Source of the DNA: Streptomyces sp. NBC_00569
GTDB taxonomy: Bacteria > Actinomycetota > Actinomycetes > Streptomycetales > Streptomycetaceae
NCBI RefSeq assembly: GCF_036345255.1
Contig: NZ_CP107783.1
Coordinates: 4,141,501-4,205,500, forward strand
Length of the DNA: 64,000 nucleotides
Direction of reading: 5' to 3'
Positions 34,855 through 43,406 of the stretch are shown here, piece by piece. The translations under genes and the position numbers were made by a program. The notes beneath the pieces were generated by a model that was not told where the DNA came from, did not search any database, and was given only the letters and a program-made list of their open reading frames with translations. Position 1 is the first letter of the stretch. Each line of letters opens with the position of its first letter.

Positions 34855-35943
34855 TCAGACGTTGAAGCGGAACTCCACCACGTCCCCGTCCTGCATCACA
34901 TAGTCCTTGCCCTCCATGCGCGCCTTGCCCTTGGCGCGGGCCTCGGCCACCGAGCCCGTCTCCATCAGGTCGCCGAAGGAGATGACCTCCGCCTTGATGA
35001 AGCCCTTCTGGAAGTCGGTGTGGATGACGCCGGCCGCCTCGGGGGCCGTGGCGCCCTTCTTGATGGTCCAGGCGCGCGTTTCCTTCGGGCCCGCCGTCAG
35101 GTACGTCTGGAGGCCGAGGGTGTCGAAGCCGACGCGGCCGAGCGTGGCCAGGCCGGGCTCTTCCTGGCCCATCGACTGGAGCAGTTCGAGCGCCTCGTCG
35201 TCGTCGAGCTCGATCAGCTCCGACTCGATCTTGGCGTTCAGGAAGATGGCCTCGGCGGGGGCGACCAGGGCGCGCTGCTCGTTCTTGAAGTCCTCGTCGA
35301 CCAGCTCGTCCTCGTCCACGTTGAACACGTAGAGGAAGGGCTTGGTGGTGAGGAGGTGCAGCTCGTGGAGCAGGCGGCCCTTCTCCGTGCCGGCGGTGAT
35401 GCCCGCGGCGAAGAGCGTCGTGCCGGACTCGAGGATCTTCTGCGCCTCCTCGACCGCGGCGAGCACCGCGACCTTCTCCTTCTGGAGGCGGGACTCCTTC
35501 TGGAGGCGCGGGACCTGCTTCTCGACGGACTGCAGGTCCGCGAGGATCAGCTCCGTGTTGATCGTCTCGATGTCGTCCTTGGGCGAGACCTTGCCGTCGA
35601 CGTGGACGACGTTCTCGTCCTTGAAGGCGCGGATGACCTGGCAGATCGCGTCCGACTCGCGGATGTTCGCGAGGAACTTGTTGCCCAGGCCCTCACCCTC
35701 GGAAGCGCCGCGCACGATGCCCGCGATGTCGACGAAGTCGACCGTCGCCGGGAGGATCTTCTGGGAGCTGAAGACCTCCGCGAGCTTGCCGAGGCGGGGG
35801 TCGGGGACGCCGACCACGCCCACGTTCGGCTCGATCGTGGCGAACGGGTAGTTGGCCGCCAGCACGTCGTTCTTGGTCAGGGCGTTGAACAGGGTCGACT
35901 TGCCGACATTCGGCAGGCCGACGATTCCGATCGTGAGCGACAC
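34855..35943 (-). CDS. ychF: Redox-regulated ATPase YchF (OLA1 family)
   Basis: 362 aa, the usual length for this ribosome-associated P-loop ATPase. The G1 motif GLPNVGKST is at 9-17, then DFVDIAGIVRGASEGEGLGN (G3 region), a long coiled-coil insertion (about 130-200), NVDED in place of the GTPase NKxD motif (which explains ATP preference), and the C-terminal TGS domain ending in FRFNV. GTG 35943 has GGAAG 8 nt upstream; the open frame continues far upstream but without conservation. Monocistronic, with a terminator after it; divergent from the DUF6542 gene. Confidence 0.95.
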   Translation of the reverse strand: MSLTIGIVGLPNVGKSTLFNALTKNDVLAANYPFATIEPNVGVVGVPDPRLGKLAEVFSSQKILPATVDFVDIAGIVRGASEGEGLGNKFLANIRESDAICQVIRAFKDENVVHVDGKVSPKDDIETINTELILADLQSVEKQVPRLQKESRLQKEKVAVLAAVEEAQKILESGTTLFAAGITAGTEKGRLLHELHLLTTKPFLYVFNVDEDELVDEDFKNEQRALVAPAEAIFLNAKIESELIELDDDEALELLQSMGQEEPGLATLGRVGFDTLGLQTYLTAGPKETRAWTIKKGATAPEAAGVIHTDFQKGFIKAEVISFGDLMETGSVAEARAKGKARMEGKDYVMQDGDVVEFRFNV

Positions 35944-36081
35944 GTTGCGACTTCCCGTACGTGAGGATGGAGGACACCCCAGTCTACGGCGTGCCGCGCC
36001 ACCCCCCGGCGTCGTATCGAACGCTTGGGCAAGGTCGGCGAAACCGCGTGTCCCGGAGCGGATTCCACACATAACCCGACC

Positions 36082-36087
36082 TAAGTT
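36082..36087 (+). promoter_or_regulatory. Putative -10 box, leaderless promoter of the DUF6542 gene
   Basis: TAAGTT followed by 6 nt and the GTG at 36094. No ribosome site precedes either GTG 36091 or 36094. Confidence 0.4.
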
Positions 36088-36093
36088 GGTGTG

Positions 36094-36756
36094 GTGGATC
36101 AACCCAGTCGCACTCCGCCGCAGAACCGGCCCCGCCGCACGCCCCCGCTCCCCCCGCAGGCGCAGGGCGGCAGCGACGGACGCAACGGCCCCGCCGGGTC
36201 CGGTTCCGGCACGGTGTACCGGGCGTCGGGCAAGGGCGGCGGCACGGCACCGCGCCCCGCGGCGCCGCTCGTCCTCGCGCTGCGCCGCTTCCCCGATCCG
36301 CGCCTCACCGGCCTGGGCAGCGGGCTGTTCTGCACGGCCACGATGTTCACGCTCGCCTGCCTGGACGCGCTGCTGTTCGGCGGCTCGGTCACCGTGTACG
36401 GGGTGCTGTTCCTGCTGGTCAGCACGCTCACGGCGATGTGGGTGCGGCGCGCCGACCTGGTGAGCGCCCCCGTCGCCGTGCCGATCGGCTTCGCCGTCGG
36501 GATCCTGCCGGTGGCCGACGGCTCGGGCGGGTTCGGCGGGCAGGTGATGGGGCTGGTGACGGCCCTCGCGATGCACGCCGGCTGGCTCTACGGCGGCACG
36601 CTCGTCGCCGGACTCGTCGTGACCGTGCGCGGCATCCGCCACATGACCCGGCGCGCGGCACGCCGACGAGCCCTCGCGCAGGCCCGCGCCGGCTCCCCGG
36701 GCACGGCAGGACGACAGGTGACGTCGGCCCCGCGCCCCAGGCGGCGTACGGCCTAG
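36094..36756 (+). CDS. DUF6542-type membrane protein
   Basis: 220 aa. A Pro/Arg/Gly-rich cytoplasmic N-terminus (about 70 residues) is followed by about four membrane helices ([52 protein letters not shown], and a last one near [11 protein letters not shown]) and a basic Arg-rich C-terminus. The four-helix core with a disordered N-terminus is what I recall as DUF6542 in Streptomyces; function unknown. Start is GTG 36094 or the adjacent 36091; neither has a Shine-Dalgarno sequence, and the upstream TAAGTT favours a leaderless start at 36094. Divergent from ychF (150 nt) and convergent with ppgK. Confidence 0.75.
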   Translation: MDQPSRTPPQNRPRRTPPLPPQAQGGSDGRNGPAGSGSGTVYRASGKGGGTAPRPAAPLVLALRRFPDPRLTGLGSGLFCTATMFTLACLDALLFGGSVTVYGVLFLLVSTLTAMWVRRADLVSAPVAVPIGFAVGILPVADGSGGFGGQVMGLVTALAMHAGWLYGGTLVAGLVVTVRGIRHMTRRAARRRALAQARAGSPGTAGRQVTSAPRPRRRTA

Positions 36757-36766
36757 CGCGTCCGCG

Positions 36767-36913
36767 GGCGCCCCACGGTCCGTCCCCGCCGGCCTACGGC
36801 AGACGCGTCCCCCGGCGGCACACGGCCTGGCCCGTCCCCCGGCGCCCCACGGTCCGCCCCCGCCGGCCTACGGCAGACGCGTCCCCCGGCGCCGCACGGC
36901 CCGTCCCCGGCGC
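36767..36913. repeat. 74-bp tandem duplication between convergent genes
   Basis: Two adjacent copies with a 74-nt period (36767-36840 and 36841-about 36913). The first 50 nt are nearly identical, the rest diverges. The unit holds short C-rich blocks and GGCGCC palindromes. It lies between the DUF6542 stop and the ppgK stop. Confidence 0.75.
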
Positions 36914-36925
36914 CCGCCACCCCCG

Positions 36926-37675
36926 CTACTTCTGCTGCGCCGCCGCCATCGCCGCCCCCACGATCCCCGCGTTGTTCTGCAGCTGCGCCGGGACGATCTC
37001 CGCCTTGATGCCCTTGATCAGGGGCAGGAACTTGTCGGCCTTGCGGCTGACGCCGCCGCCGATGATGAACAGTTCGGGGGAGAACAGCATCTCGACGTGC
37101 GCCAGGTACTTCCGGACCCGGTGTGCCCAGTGTTCCCAGCTCAGGTCGTGGTCTTCCTTCGCCTTCGTCGAGGCGTGCTTCTCGGCGTCGTGGCCGTGCA
37201 GCTCTAGATGGCCGAGCTCGGTGTTCGGGACGAGCTGTCCGTCGATGAACAGGGCGCTGCCGATGCCGGTGCCGAAGGTGAGGAGCAGCACCACGCCCTT
37301 GCGGCCGCGGCCCGCGCCGAAGTGCATCTCGGCGACGCCGGCCGCGTCCGCGTCGTTAAGGACCGTCACGGGGAGCCCGTCGAGCCGCTCGCCGAGGAGG
37401 GCGCGGGCGTCGACGTCGATCCACGACTTGTCGACGTTGGCGGCCGTACGGATCATGGCGCCGCCCGTGACGACGCCGGGGAAGGTGATGCCGACCCGGT
37501 CGGGCCGCGTGCCGAACTGCTCCACGACCTGCCTCACCCCGTCGGCCACGCCGTCGGGCGTGGCCGGGTGCGGGGTCAGGACCTTGAACCGTTCCTGTGC
37601 CAGGTCGCCGCGGTCCAGGTCAACGGGTGCGCCCTTGATCCCTGATCCGCCGATGTCCACGCCGAAGATCTGCAT
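36926..37675 (-). CDS. ppgK: Polyphosphate glucokinase
   Basis: 249-aa ROK-family sugar kinase, the length of actinobacterial PpgK, which phosphorylates glucose with inorganic polyphosphate (and often ATP). The phosphate-binding loop [12 protein letters not shown] (5-16), catalytic LNDADAAG, the FGTGIGSAL loop and the ELGHLE substrate segment are present. The Lys-rich KAKEDHD segment in the middle is typical of PpgK. ATG 37675 has no ribosome site; TAACGT lies exactly 7 nt upstream, so it can be transcribed as a leaderless message, although ispH is only 30 nt upstream on the same strand and read-through is also likely. Confidence 0.92.
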   Translation of the reverse strand: MQIFGVDIGGSGIKGAPVDLDRGDLAQERFKVLTPHPATPDGVADGVRQVVEQFGTRPDRVGITFPGVVTGGAMIRTAANVDKSWIDVDARALLGERLDGLPVTVLNDADAAGVAEMHFGAGRGRKGVVLLLTFGTGIGSALFIDGQLVPNTELGHLELHGHDAEKHASTKAKEDHDLSWEHWAHRVRKYLAHVEMLFSPELFIIGGGVSRKADKFLPLIKGIKAEIVPAQLQNNAGIVGAAMAAAQQK

Positions 37676-37682
37676 GGGCACC

Positions 37683-37688
37683 ACGTTA
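37683..37688 (-). promoter_or_regulatory. Putative -10 box, leaderless promoter of ppgK
   Basis: TAACGT on the minus strand, 7 nt before ATG 37675, inside the 30-nt gap after ispH. Confidence 0.5.
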
Positions 37689-37705
37689 CGACGAGTGGCT
37701 CAGCG

Positions 37706-38704
37706 TCACTTCCCGGAAGAGTCGTCCTGCGCGAGCGCCGCGGCCTCCGCGCGCAGGTCACGGCGGAGTTCCTTCGGCAGGGAGAAGGTGATCGACTCGT
37801 CGGCGGTCTTCACGGTCTCCACATCGCCGTAACCGCGCTCGGCCAGCCACTCCAGGACGCCGTCCACCAGTACGTCGGGGACCGAGGCGCCGGAGGTGAG
37901 GCCGACCGTCGTGACGCCCTCGAGCCAGGCCTCGTCGATCTCGGCGGCGAAGTCCACCAGGTGGGCGGCGGGCGCGCCGGCGTCCAGGGCGACCTCGACC
38001 ATGCGGATCGAGTTGGAGGAGTTCTTGGAGCCGACGACGATGACGAGCTCGGCGTCCTCGGCCAGCTTCTTCACCGCGACCTGGCGGTTCTGCGTGGCGT
38101 AGCAGATGTCGTCGCTGGGCGGCGAGAGCAGGTTCGGGAACTTGCTCTTGAGGGCGTCGACCGTCTCCATGGTCTCGTCCACGGAGAGCGTGGTCTGGGA
38201 GAGCCAGACGACCTTCGACTCGTCCCGCACCTCCACGTTCGCCACATCCTCGGGGCCGTCGACCAGCGTGATGTGGTCGGGGGCCTCGCCCGAGGTGCCG
38301 ATGACCTCTTCGTGGCCCTCGTGGCCGATCAGGAGGATGTCGTAGTCCTCCTTGGCGAAGCGGACGGCCTCCTTGTGGACCTTGGTGACGAGCGGGCAGG
38401 TCGCGTCGATGGTGGCGAGCTTGCCGGCCGCGGCCTCGTCGTGGACGACGGGCGCGACGCCGTGCGCCGAGAACATCACGATGGAGCCCTCGGGGACCTC
38501 CTGGGTCCGCTCGACGAAGATCGCGCCCTTCTTCTCCAGGGTCTGCACGACGTACTTGTTGTGGACGATCTCGTGGCGGACATAGATCGGGGCCCCGTAC
38601 TGCTCGAGGGCCTTCTCGACGGCAATCACGGCACGGTCCACACCGGCGCAGTAGCCCCGGGGGGCGGCGAGCAGGACGCGGCGGGGGCCAGTCGTAGCAG
38701 TCAT
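37706..38704 (-). CDS. ispH: 4-hydroxy-3-methylbut-2-enyl diphosphate reductase (IspH/LytB)
   Basis: 332 aa. Last enzyme of the non-mevalonate isoprenoid pathway, making IPP and DMAPP from HMBPP with an oxygen-sensitive [4Fe-4S] cluster. The three cluster cysteines are C19 (APRGYCAG), C103 (DATCPLV) and C201 ([11 protein letters not shown]). The HEIVHN and SAHGV segments and the SGASVPD block are intact. Two starts are possible, ATG 38713 and ATG 38704; I use 38704 because TACGAT stands exactly 7 nt before it, giving a leaderless message. Followed by ppgK on the same strand. Confidence 0.94.
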   Translation of the reverse strand: MTATTGPRRVLLAAPRGYCAGVDRAVIAVEKALEQYGAPIYVRHEIVHNKYVVQTLEKKGAIFVERTQEVPEGSIVMFSAHGVAPVVHDEAAAGKLATIDATCPLVTKVHKEAVRFAKEDYDILLIGHEGHEEVIGTSGEAPDHITLVDGPEDVANVEVRDESKVVWLSQTTLSVDETMETVDALKSKFPNLLSPPSDDICYATQNRQVAVKKLAEDAELVIVVGSKNSSNSIRMVEVALDAGAPAAHLVDFAAEIDEAWLEGVTTVGLTSGASVPDVLVDGVLEWLAERGYGDVETVKTADESITFSLPKELRRDLRAEAAALAQDDSSGK

Positions 38705-38711
38705 GTCCACC

Positions 38712-38717
38712 ATCGTA
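38712..38717 (-). promoter_or_regulatory. Putative -10 box, leaderless promoter of ispH
   Basis: TACGAT on the minus strand, 7 nt before ATG 38704. If correct it rules out the ATG at 38713, which overlaps the box. Confidence 0.5.
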
Positions 38718-38766
38718 AGGCCGTGTCCAGCGGGTCAAAGATCCACGGCTTGGCGAGACTGAAGGC

Positions 38767-38800
38767 CCGTGCGCGACCCCGTGCGCGACCCCGTGCGCGG
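38767..38800 (+). repeat. 12-bp tandem repeat in the leader of the APC permease gene
   Basis: The unit CCGTGCGCGACC occurs at 38767-38778 and 38779-38790, then partly at 38791-38799. It sits 15 nt before the permease start and does not disturb the GGGAGG ribosome site. Confidence 0.7.
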
Positions 38801-38814
38801 CAAAGGGAGGCCCG

Positions 38815-40203
38815 ATGTCCGCCCACACCGCTCCACCGGCCGGGGAAGACGGGCCGCCGCCCGTCGGGGAAGCGACGCTGCGGCGCAGCCTCGGATTCCG
38901 GGACCTCGTCGTCTACGGGCTCCTGTTCATCGCCCCCATGGCCCCGGTCGGCATCTTCGGCACGCTCGACGCCAGGTCGCACGGCGCCGTCGCACTGGTG
39001 TACGTCGTCGCGACGGTCGCGATGGCGTTCACCGCGTTCAGCTACGCGCAGATGGTGCGGGTCGCCCCGCAGGCCGGCTCTGTCTTCACCTACGCGCGCG
39101 TGGGGCTCGGTGAGGCGCCGGGGTTCGTCGCCGGGTGGATGGCGATGCTCGACTACCTCCTCATCCCGGCGGTCGCCTATCTCTTCTCCGGGATCGCGAT
39201 GAACGCCCTGGTGCCGTCGGTGTCGCGCTGGGTGTGGACGGCGCTGGCCGTGATCATCACGACGCTCCTGAACCTGTGGGGGGTGCGGGCGGCGGCCCGG
39301 GTCGGCTTCGCGGTCCTGACGATGGAGATCGTCGTGCTGCTCGTGTTCCTCGGGTCGGCGATCGTCGTACTCGTACGCGACGGGGCGGAGCGCGGCTGGC
39401 TGTCGCCGCTGACCGGGGACGGGTCACAGGGCGCGTTCGCGCTGTCGGCGGTCGTCGGCGCGGTGTCCGTGGCCGTGCTCTCGTATCTCGGCTTCGACGC
39501 GATCGTGTCGTTCGCGGAGGAGGTCACGGGCGGCTCGGCGAAGGTGGCGCGGGCGGTGCTCTTCTGTCTGGCGCTCGCGGGTGTGCTGTTCATCGCGCAG
39601 ACGTATCTCGTGGCGCTCCTCGAACCGGTGTCGTCGGCGGACCTCGCCGCGGACCCGGCCAGGCAGGGGTCCGCCTTCTACGACGCGATCGACGTGTCGG
39701 TCGGCGGGTGGCTGCACGACCTGGTGGCGGTCAGCAAGGCGATCGGCGCGGCGTTCGCGGCGCTGGCCGGGCAGGCGGCGGCCGGGCGGCTGCTGTTCGC
39801 GATGGCCCGCGAGCGGCGGCTGCCGAAGGCGCTGGCGCGGACGGACTCCGGGGTGCCGCGGGTCGCGCTGCTGTGCGCGGCGGCGGTGACGCTGGTCGCG
39901 GCGGTCTGGGCCGCCCGCAGGGACGACGGCCTGGACCATCTGGTCTCCGTGGTGGACATCGGCGCTCTCACGGCGTTCGTGCTGCTGCACGCGAGCGTGG
40001 TGGGCTGGTTCGTGGTGCGGCGCGGCGGGGGGACGTTCAGCTGGTGGCGGCATCTGCTCGTGCCGGTGCTCGGCGCGGCCATCACGGTCGCGGTGATCGT
40101 GGAGGCGTCGGGCACGGCCCAGGTGGTGGGCGCGATCTGGCTGGCGGTGGGGCTCGTGGTGCTGGTGGCGCAGAGGGGACTGCGGGGCGGGCGGGTGGCC
40201 TGA
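38815..40203 (+). CDS. APC-family amino acid permease
   Basis: 462-aa inner-membrane transporter with about 12 helices. The first helix [19 protein letters not shown] and the [13 protein letters not shown] motif in helix 6 are characteristic of amino acid/polyamine/organocation permeases. Substrate cannot be told; it resembles the putrescine/amino-acid-type members often annotated as amino acid permease. GGGAGG lies 4-5 nt before ATG 38815. No obvious partner genes: divergent from ispH, and xseA follows after 112 nt with its own promoter. Confidence 0.88.
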   Translation: MSAHTAPPAGEDGPPPVGEATLRRSLGFRDLVVYGLLFIAPMAPVGIFGTLDARSHGAVALVYVVATVAMAFTAFSYAQMVRVAPQAGSVFTYARVGLGEAPGFVAGWMAMLDYLLIPAVAYLFSGIAMNALVPSVSRWVWTALAVIITTLLNLWGVRAAARVGFAVLTMEIVVLLVFLGSAIVVLVRDGAERGWLSPLTGDGSQGAFALSAVVGAVSVAVLSYLGFDAIVSFAEEVTGGSAKVARAVLFCLALAGVLFIAQTYLVALLEPVSSADLAADPARQGSAFYDAIDVSVGGWLHDLVAVSKAIGAAFAALAGQAAAGRLLFAMARERRLPKALARTDSGVPRVALLCAAAVTLVAAVWAARRDDGLDHLVSVVDIGALTAFVLLHASVVGWFVVRRGGGTFSWWRHLLVPVLGAAITVAVIVEASGTAQVVGAIWLAVGLVVLVAQRGLRGGRVA

Positions 40204-40302
40204 CGGGGCGTCCGGCCACGGCACACGCACCGGCGCCCGCCCCGAGTCCGCACACCCTTCGCGTACCCCTTCGTGTCACGGAGCGTTGTCGGTGGGTGCG
40301 GC

Positions 40303-40308
40303 TACGCT
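40303..40308 (+). promoter_or_regulatory. Putative -10 box, leaderless promoter of xseA
   Basis: TACGCT, 7 nt, then ATG 40316. Same hexamer and spacing as at 16331-16336. Confidence 0.55.
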
Positions 40309-40315
40309 CACCGGC

Positions 40316-41584
40316 ATGGCTGTGAATACGTCCGCGGACGCCCCGCTGCCCGTCGGGGAAGTGTCGCGGCTCATCGGGCGGTGGATCGACCGGCTCGGCG
40401 CCGTGTGGGTCGAGGGGCAGATCACCCAGCTGTCCCGGCGCCCCGGCGCCGGCGTCGTGTTCCTGACGCTGCGCGATCCGTCGCACGACATCTCGGTCGG
40501 CGTCACCTGCTACCGGCAGGTGTTCGACGCGGTCGCGGACGTCGTCAGCGAGGGCGCGCGCGTCGTCGTCCAGGCGAAGCCGGAGTGGTACGCGCCGCGC
40601 GGCCAGCTGTCGCTGCGGGCCTCCGAGATCAGACCGGTCGGCGTCGGTGAACTGCTGGCCAGACTGGAGCAGTTGAAGAAGACCCTCGCCGGAGAGGGGC
40701 TCTTCGCGCCCGAGCGCAAGAAGGCGCTGCCGTTCCTGCCGCAGCTCATCGGGCTCGTGTGCGGGCGCGCGTCGGCCGCCGAGCGGGACGTCCTGGAGAA
40801 CGCGCGGCACCGCTGGCCCGCCGTCCGCTTCGAGGTGCGCAATGTGCCGGTCCAGGGCGTGCACGCCGTGCCGCAGGTGGTGCAGGCGGTCAAGGAGCTG
40901 GACGCGCTCGACGACGTCGACGTGATCATCGTGGCGCGCGGCGGCGGCAGCGTCGAGGACCTCCTGCCGTTCTCGGACGAGCAGCTGGTCCGGGCGGTCG
41001 CCGCCTGCCGTACGCCGGTCGTCTCGGCGATCGGCCACGAGCCGGACAACCCGCTCCTCGACCACGTGGCGGACCTGCGCGCCTCCACTCCGACCGACGC
41101 GGCGAAGAAGGTCGTGCCGGACGTCGGCGAGGAGTACGAGCGGGTGCAGTGGCTGCGGGACCGGGCGCGGCGCAGCGTCGAGTCGTTCGTGGACCGGGAG
41201 GAGCGCGGGCTCAGACAGGCCCTCGCCCGGCCCGTCATGGAGGACCCGCACCGCATGATCGAGGTGCGCGAGGAGCAGGTGACGTCGCTGGCCGAGCGCG
41301 GCCGGCGCACGCTCGGACATCTCCTCGACCGTGCCGAGTCGGAGCTGTCGCACACGCACGCGCGCGTGGTGGCCCTGTCCCCCGCCGCGACCCTCAAGCG
41401 GGGTTACGCGGTGCTGCAGAAGGCCGACGGCGACGTCGTGCGCGCCGCGGACGACGTGGCGGCGGACGAGACACTGCGGGCGCGGGTCGCCGAGGGCGAA
41501 TTCACCGTACGGGTCGAGAACGGGCACGTACGGGCCGAGGACGGGAACGTACGGGTCGAGACCGGGAACCAGGAGAACGCATGA
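40316..41584 (+). CDS. xseA: Exodeoxyribonuclease VII large subunit
   Basis: 422 aa. Catalytic subunit of a single-strand-specific exonuclease. An N-terminal OB fold (about 10-100; [20 protein letters not shown]) is followed by the nuclease domain with the [32 protein letters not shown] and [17 protein letters not shown] blocks and a helical C-terminal region that binds XseB. The last 25 residues are three copies of a heptad VR-x-E-x-G-x, encoded by a 21-bp tandem repeat. ATG 40316 is likely leaderless. The stop overlaps the xseB start by 4 nt (ATGA). Confidence 0.94.
   Translation: MAVNTSADAPLPVGEVSRLIGRWIDRLGAVWVEGQITQLSRRPGAGVVFLTLRDPSHDISVGVTCYRQVFDAVADVVSEGARVVVQAKPEWYAPRGQLSLRASEIRPVGVGELLARLEQLKKTLAGEGLFAPERKKALPFLPQLIGLVCGRASAAERDVLENARHRWPAVRFEVRNVPVQGVHAVPQVVQAVKELDALDDVDVIIVARGGGSVEDLLPFSDEQLVRAVAACRTPVVSAIGHEPDNPLLDHVADLRASTPTDAAKKVVPDVGEEYERVQWLRDRARRSVESFVDREERGLRQALARPVMEDPHRMIEVREEQVTSLAERGRRTLGHLLDRAESELSHTHARVVALSPAATLKRGYAVLQKADGDVVRAADDVAADETLRARVAEGEFTVRVENGHVRAEDGNVRVETGNQENA
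41507..41569 (+). repeat. 21-bp x3 tandem repeat at the 3' end of xseA
   Basis: Three adjacent 21-nt units (41507-41527, 41528-41548, 41549-41569), each starting GTACGGG and ending CGGGCAC or CGGGAAC. They encode [14 protein letters not shown] and VRVETGN. Confidence 0.9.
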
Positions 41585-41817
41585 CCACGAAGACCGACGA
41601 GGCCGCGCTCGGCTACGAGCAGGCGCGGGACGAGCTGATCGAGGTCGTCCGGCGGCTCGAGGCGGGCGGCACGTCGCTCGAGGAGTCGCTCGCCCTGTGG
41701 GAGCGCGGCGAGGAGCTGGCGAAGGTGTGCCGGCGCTGGCTGGACGGGGCGCGGGCGCGCCTGGACGCGGCGCTGGCGGAGTCCGGTCCGGGCGGGGGCG
41801 CCGACGAGGAGGGGTGA
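41581..41817 (+). CDS. xseB: Exodeoxyribonuclease VII small subunit
   Basis: 78 aa. Helical hairpin that wraps the XseA C-terminus. The family pattern is clear: [20 protein letters not shown], then [22 protein letters not shown] 41581 overlaps the xseA stop; AGGAG is 6 nt upstream. Last gene of the two-gene operon; 209 nt follow before the nitroreductase gene. Confidence 0.93.
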   Translation: MTTKTDEAALGYEQARDELIEVVRRLEAGGTSLEESLALWERGEELAKVCRRWLDGARARLDAALAESGPGGGADEEG

Positions 41818-41884
41818 GCCGCGGGACCTGCGGACGATCAGCGGGCGGGAAGCAGTGATCAGCCGAGCGGGAGCGATCGTGACT

Positions 41885-41902
41885 TTGTGAAGCAGGTCAC
41901 GA
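41885..41902 (+). promoter_or_regulatory. Rex-like operator upstream of the nitroreductase gene
   Basis: TTGTGAA-N4-GTCACGA. It matches the Rex consensus TTGTGAA-N4-TTCACAA at 16 of the 18 positions when N is ignored. Rex senses the NADH/NAD+ ratio in Streptomyces. It lies 125 nt before the downstream start, so promoter overlap is uncertain. Confidence 0.4.
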
Positions 41903-41915
41903 GGTTCCGGTTTTG

Positions 41916-41929
41916 GTTGAAAGTTAAAC
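41916..41929 (+). promoter_or_regulatory. Imperfect dyad GTTGAAAGTTAAAC
   Basis: A/T-rich partial palindrome in the 41818-42026 gap. Similar GTT-GAAAGTT-AAC boxes are common near MarR-regulated nitroreductases, but no MarR gene is adjacent here. Confidence 0.3.
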
Positions 41930-42026
41930 GGTGCTGACGTACTGTCGTGTGCATCGGGTGATCCGTTCGCAGCGTCGCGACGGACCGCCCGCACCCCCAG
42001 CACGTACGTATCGAGAAGGTTGATCC

Positions 42027-42617
42027 ATGTCTCTCGTTCTTGACCCCGCCGCCCAGGACCTGCTGTTCCGCGAGGCCCGCACCGCGAACACCTTCACCGA
42101 CGAGCCGGTGACCGACGAGCAGGTCCAGGCGATCTACGACCTGGTCAAGTTCGGCCCGACGGCGTTCAACCAGTCGCCGCTGCGCATCACGCTGGTCCGC
42201 TCCCCCGAGGCCCGCGAGCGCCTCGTGCAGCACATGGCCGAGGGCAACCGCCCGAAGACGGCGTCCGCCCCGCTGGTCGCGATCCTCTCCGCGGACAACG
42301 AGTTCCACGAGGAGCTCCCGGCGCTGTTCCCGCACTTCCCGCAGGCCAAGGACGTCTTCTTCGCGGAGCGCCCCACCCGTGAGGGTGCCGCCGCCCTGAA
42401 CGCCACCCTCCAGGCCGCGTACTTCATCATCGGCGTCCGCGCCGCCGGCCTGGCCGCGGGCCCGATGACCGGCCTCGACTTCGCCGGTGTCCAGAAGGAG
42501 TTCCTGGACGACGACCACACCCCGCTGATGGTCATCAACATCGGCAAGCCGGGCGAGGACGCCTGGTTCCCGCGCTCCCCGCGCCTGGAGCACGACCAGG
42601 TCATCACCACGGTCTGA
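42027..42617 (+). CDS. Nitroreductase-family protein, malonic semialdehyde reductase (RutE/HadB-like)
   Basis: 196-aa FMN-dependent oxidoreductase. The start SLVLDPAAQDLLFREARTAN, the KFGPTAFNQSPLRI FMN-contact segment and the GLDFAGVQKEF region match the RutE-like branch, which reduces malonic semialdehyde to 3-hydroxypropionate in pyrimidine breakdown. No other rut gene is nearby, so the substrate here is uncertain. AAGG is 7 nt before ATG 42027. The upstream gap holds a Rex-like site and an A/T-rich dyad. A perfect 16-bp terminator follows. Confidence 0.88.
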   Translation: MSLVLDPAAQDLLFREARTANTFTDEPVTDEQVQAIYDLVKFGPTAFNQSPLRITLVRSPEARERLVQHMAEGNRPKTASAPLVAILSADNEFHEELPALFPHFPQAKDVFFAERPTREGAAALNATLQAAYFIIGVRAAGLAAGPMTGLDFAGVQKEFLDDDHTPLMVINIGKPGEDAWFPRSPRLEHDQVITTV

Positions 42618-42642
42618 GTGCTCCCGCACGCTTCACGCGAAA

Positions 42643-42678
42643 GGAAAGGCCCCCCGGCAACAGCCGGGGGGCCTTTCC
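42643..42678. terminator. Bidirectional terminator between nitroreductase and DUF4245 genes
   Basis: A perfect 16-bp inverted repeat (42643-42658 with 42663-42678), 4-nt loop, with A-rich left and T-rich right flanks (GGAAAGG / CCTTTCC), so it can work in both directions. Confidence 0.9.
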
Positions 42679-42735
42679 CATGCGCCGAAATCCTCTGGAT
42701 GCCCGAGATGCCCTGCACGGAAATCCCGGAAGCAC

Positions 42736-43257
42736 CTACTTCGTCCGCAGCGCCTCGGCCATCTTCGCCAGCTGCGCGAACGACGCCGTACCGGTCACGA
42801 CGGTTGTCGACTTGTCGGCCTTGAGCACCAGGGCGTCGTACTGGTCGCCCTTGTAGCGCCGCCAGGTCTCGCCGCCGATGCGCTGCGTCGCGCTGGTCTC
42901 CGTGGCGCCCTGGCTCGTCCGGTCGATGAAGGCCGACGCCTTCTCGGTGGACTGCTCGATGCCCACGTACTGGCCGTCGGCGTCGTGGAAGCCGAGGTGC
43001 CAGGCGTCGGAGTTCGAGCCCTGGAACCGCACCGATGTCGCCTTCCAGGACTTCGCGAGCCCCTCGGGCGCCGCCACCGGGTACGGAGCGGCGCGTCGCG
43101 CCGTCAGCAGCTCCACGCGATAGTCCACGCGCTTGACCGGCGGGGTGCCGGAGTCGTCGTGCGGGACGAACACGTAGATGCCTGCCGCTGCGATGACGGT
43201 CGCGCCCATCGAGAGGACCAGACTGCCCACGGTCTTCTTGCCTTTGGTACCTGCCAC
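42736..43257 (-). CDS. DUF4245 membrane-anchored protein
   Basis: 173 aa. A short basic N-terminus, one membrane helix (about 11-31), then an extracytoplasmic domain that begins around PPVKRVDYRVELLTARRAAPYPV and ends with FAQLAKMAEALR, the DUF4245 pattern. Function unknown; it is conserved next to glpX in Streptomyces as far as I recall. GTG 43257 is the only good start; a GGGGG lies directly before it (very short spacing) and GACGAT is 6 nt upstream, so translation may be leaderless. Divergent from glpX by 149 nt. Confidence 0.85.
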   Translation of the reverse strand: MAGTKGKKTVGSLVLSMGATVIAAAGIYVFVPHDDSGTPPVKRVDYRVELLTARRAAPYPVAAPEGLAKSWKATSVRFQGSNSDAWHLGFHDADGQYVGIEQSTEKASAFIDRTSQGATETSATQRIGGETWRRYKGDQYDALVLKADKSTTVVTGTASFAQLAKMAEALRTK

Positions 43258-43292
43258 GCCCCCATCGTCGCAGGTACGTGAGCGATCACCGC

Positions 43293-43333
43293 ACGTGGGC
43301 CCGGTCTGCTCATACGTGGGGCCCTCTGCTCAT
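43293..43333 (+). repeat. 21-bp direct repeat in the glpX promoter region
   Basis: Two adjacent near-copies (43293-43313 and 43314-43333), each starting ACGTGGG and ending TCTGCTCAT, with one indel. A third ACGTG is at 43276. The 21-nt period places the copies on one DNA face, which suits a tandem regulator site just upstream of TAGAGT. Confidence 0.65.
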
Positions 43334-43349
43334 TTTGTCGGCCTGACGA

Positions 43350-43355
43350 TAGAGT
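43350..43355 (+). promoter_or_regulatory. Putative -10 box of glpX
   Basis: TAGAGT, 51 nt before ATG 43407, 17 nt downstream of the direct repeats. No recognisable -35. Confidence 0.4.
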
Positions 43356-43406
43356 CGGGGCCATCACCCTCATCCGGCCGTCGTCGTATCAGAAAGGTGC
43401 GTCTCG

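Noticed and set aside
36757..36925. CRISPR-like array
   Set aside because: Repeats are directly adjacent without unique spacers, only two copies, and no cas genes are present.
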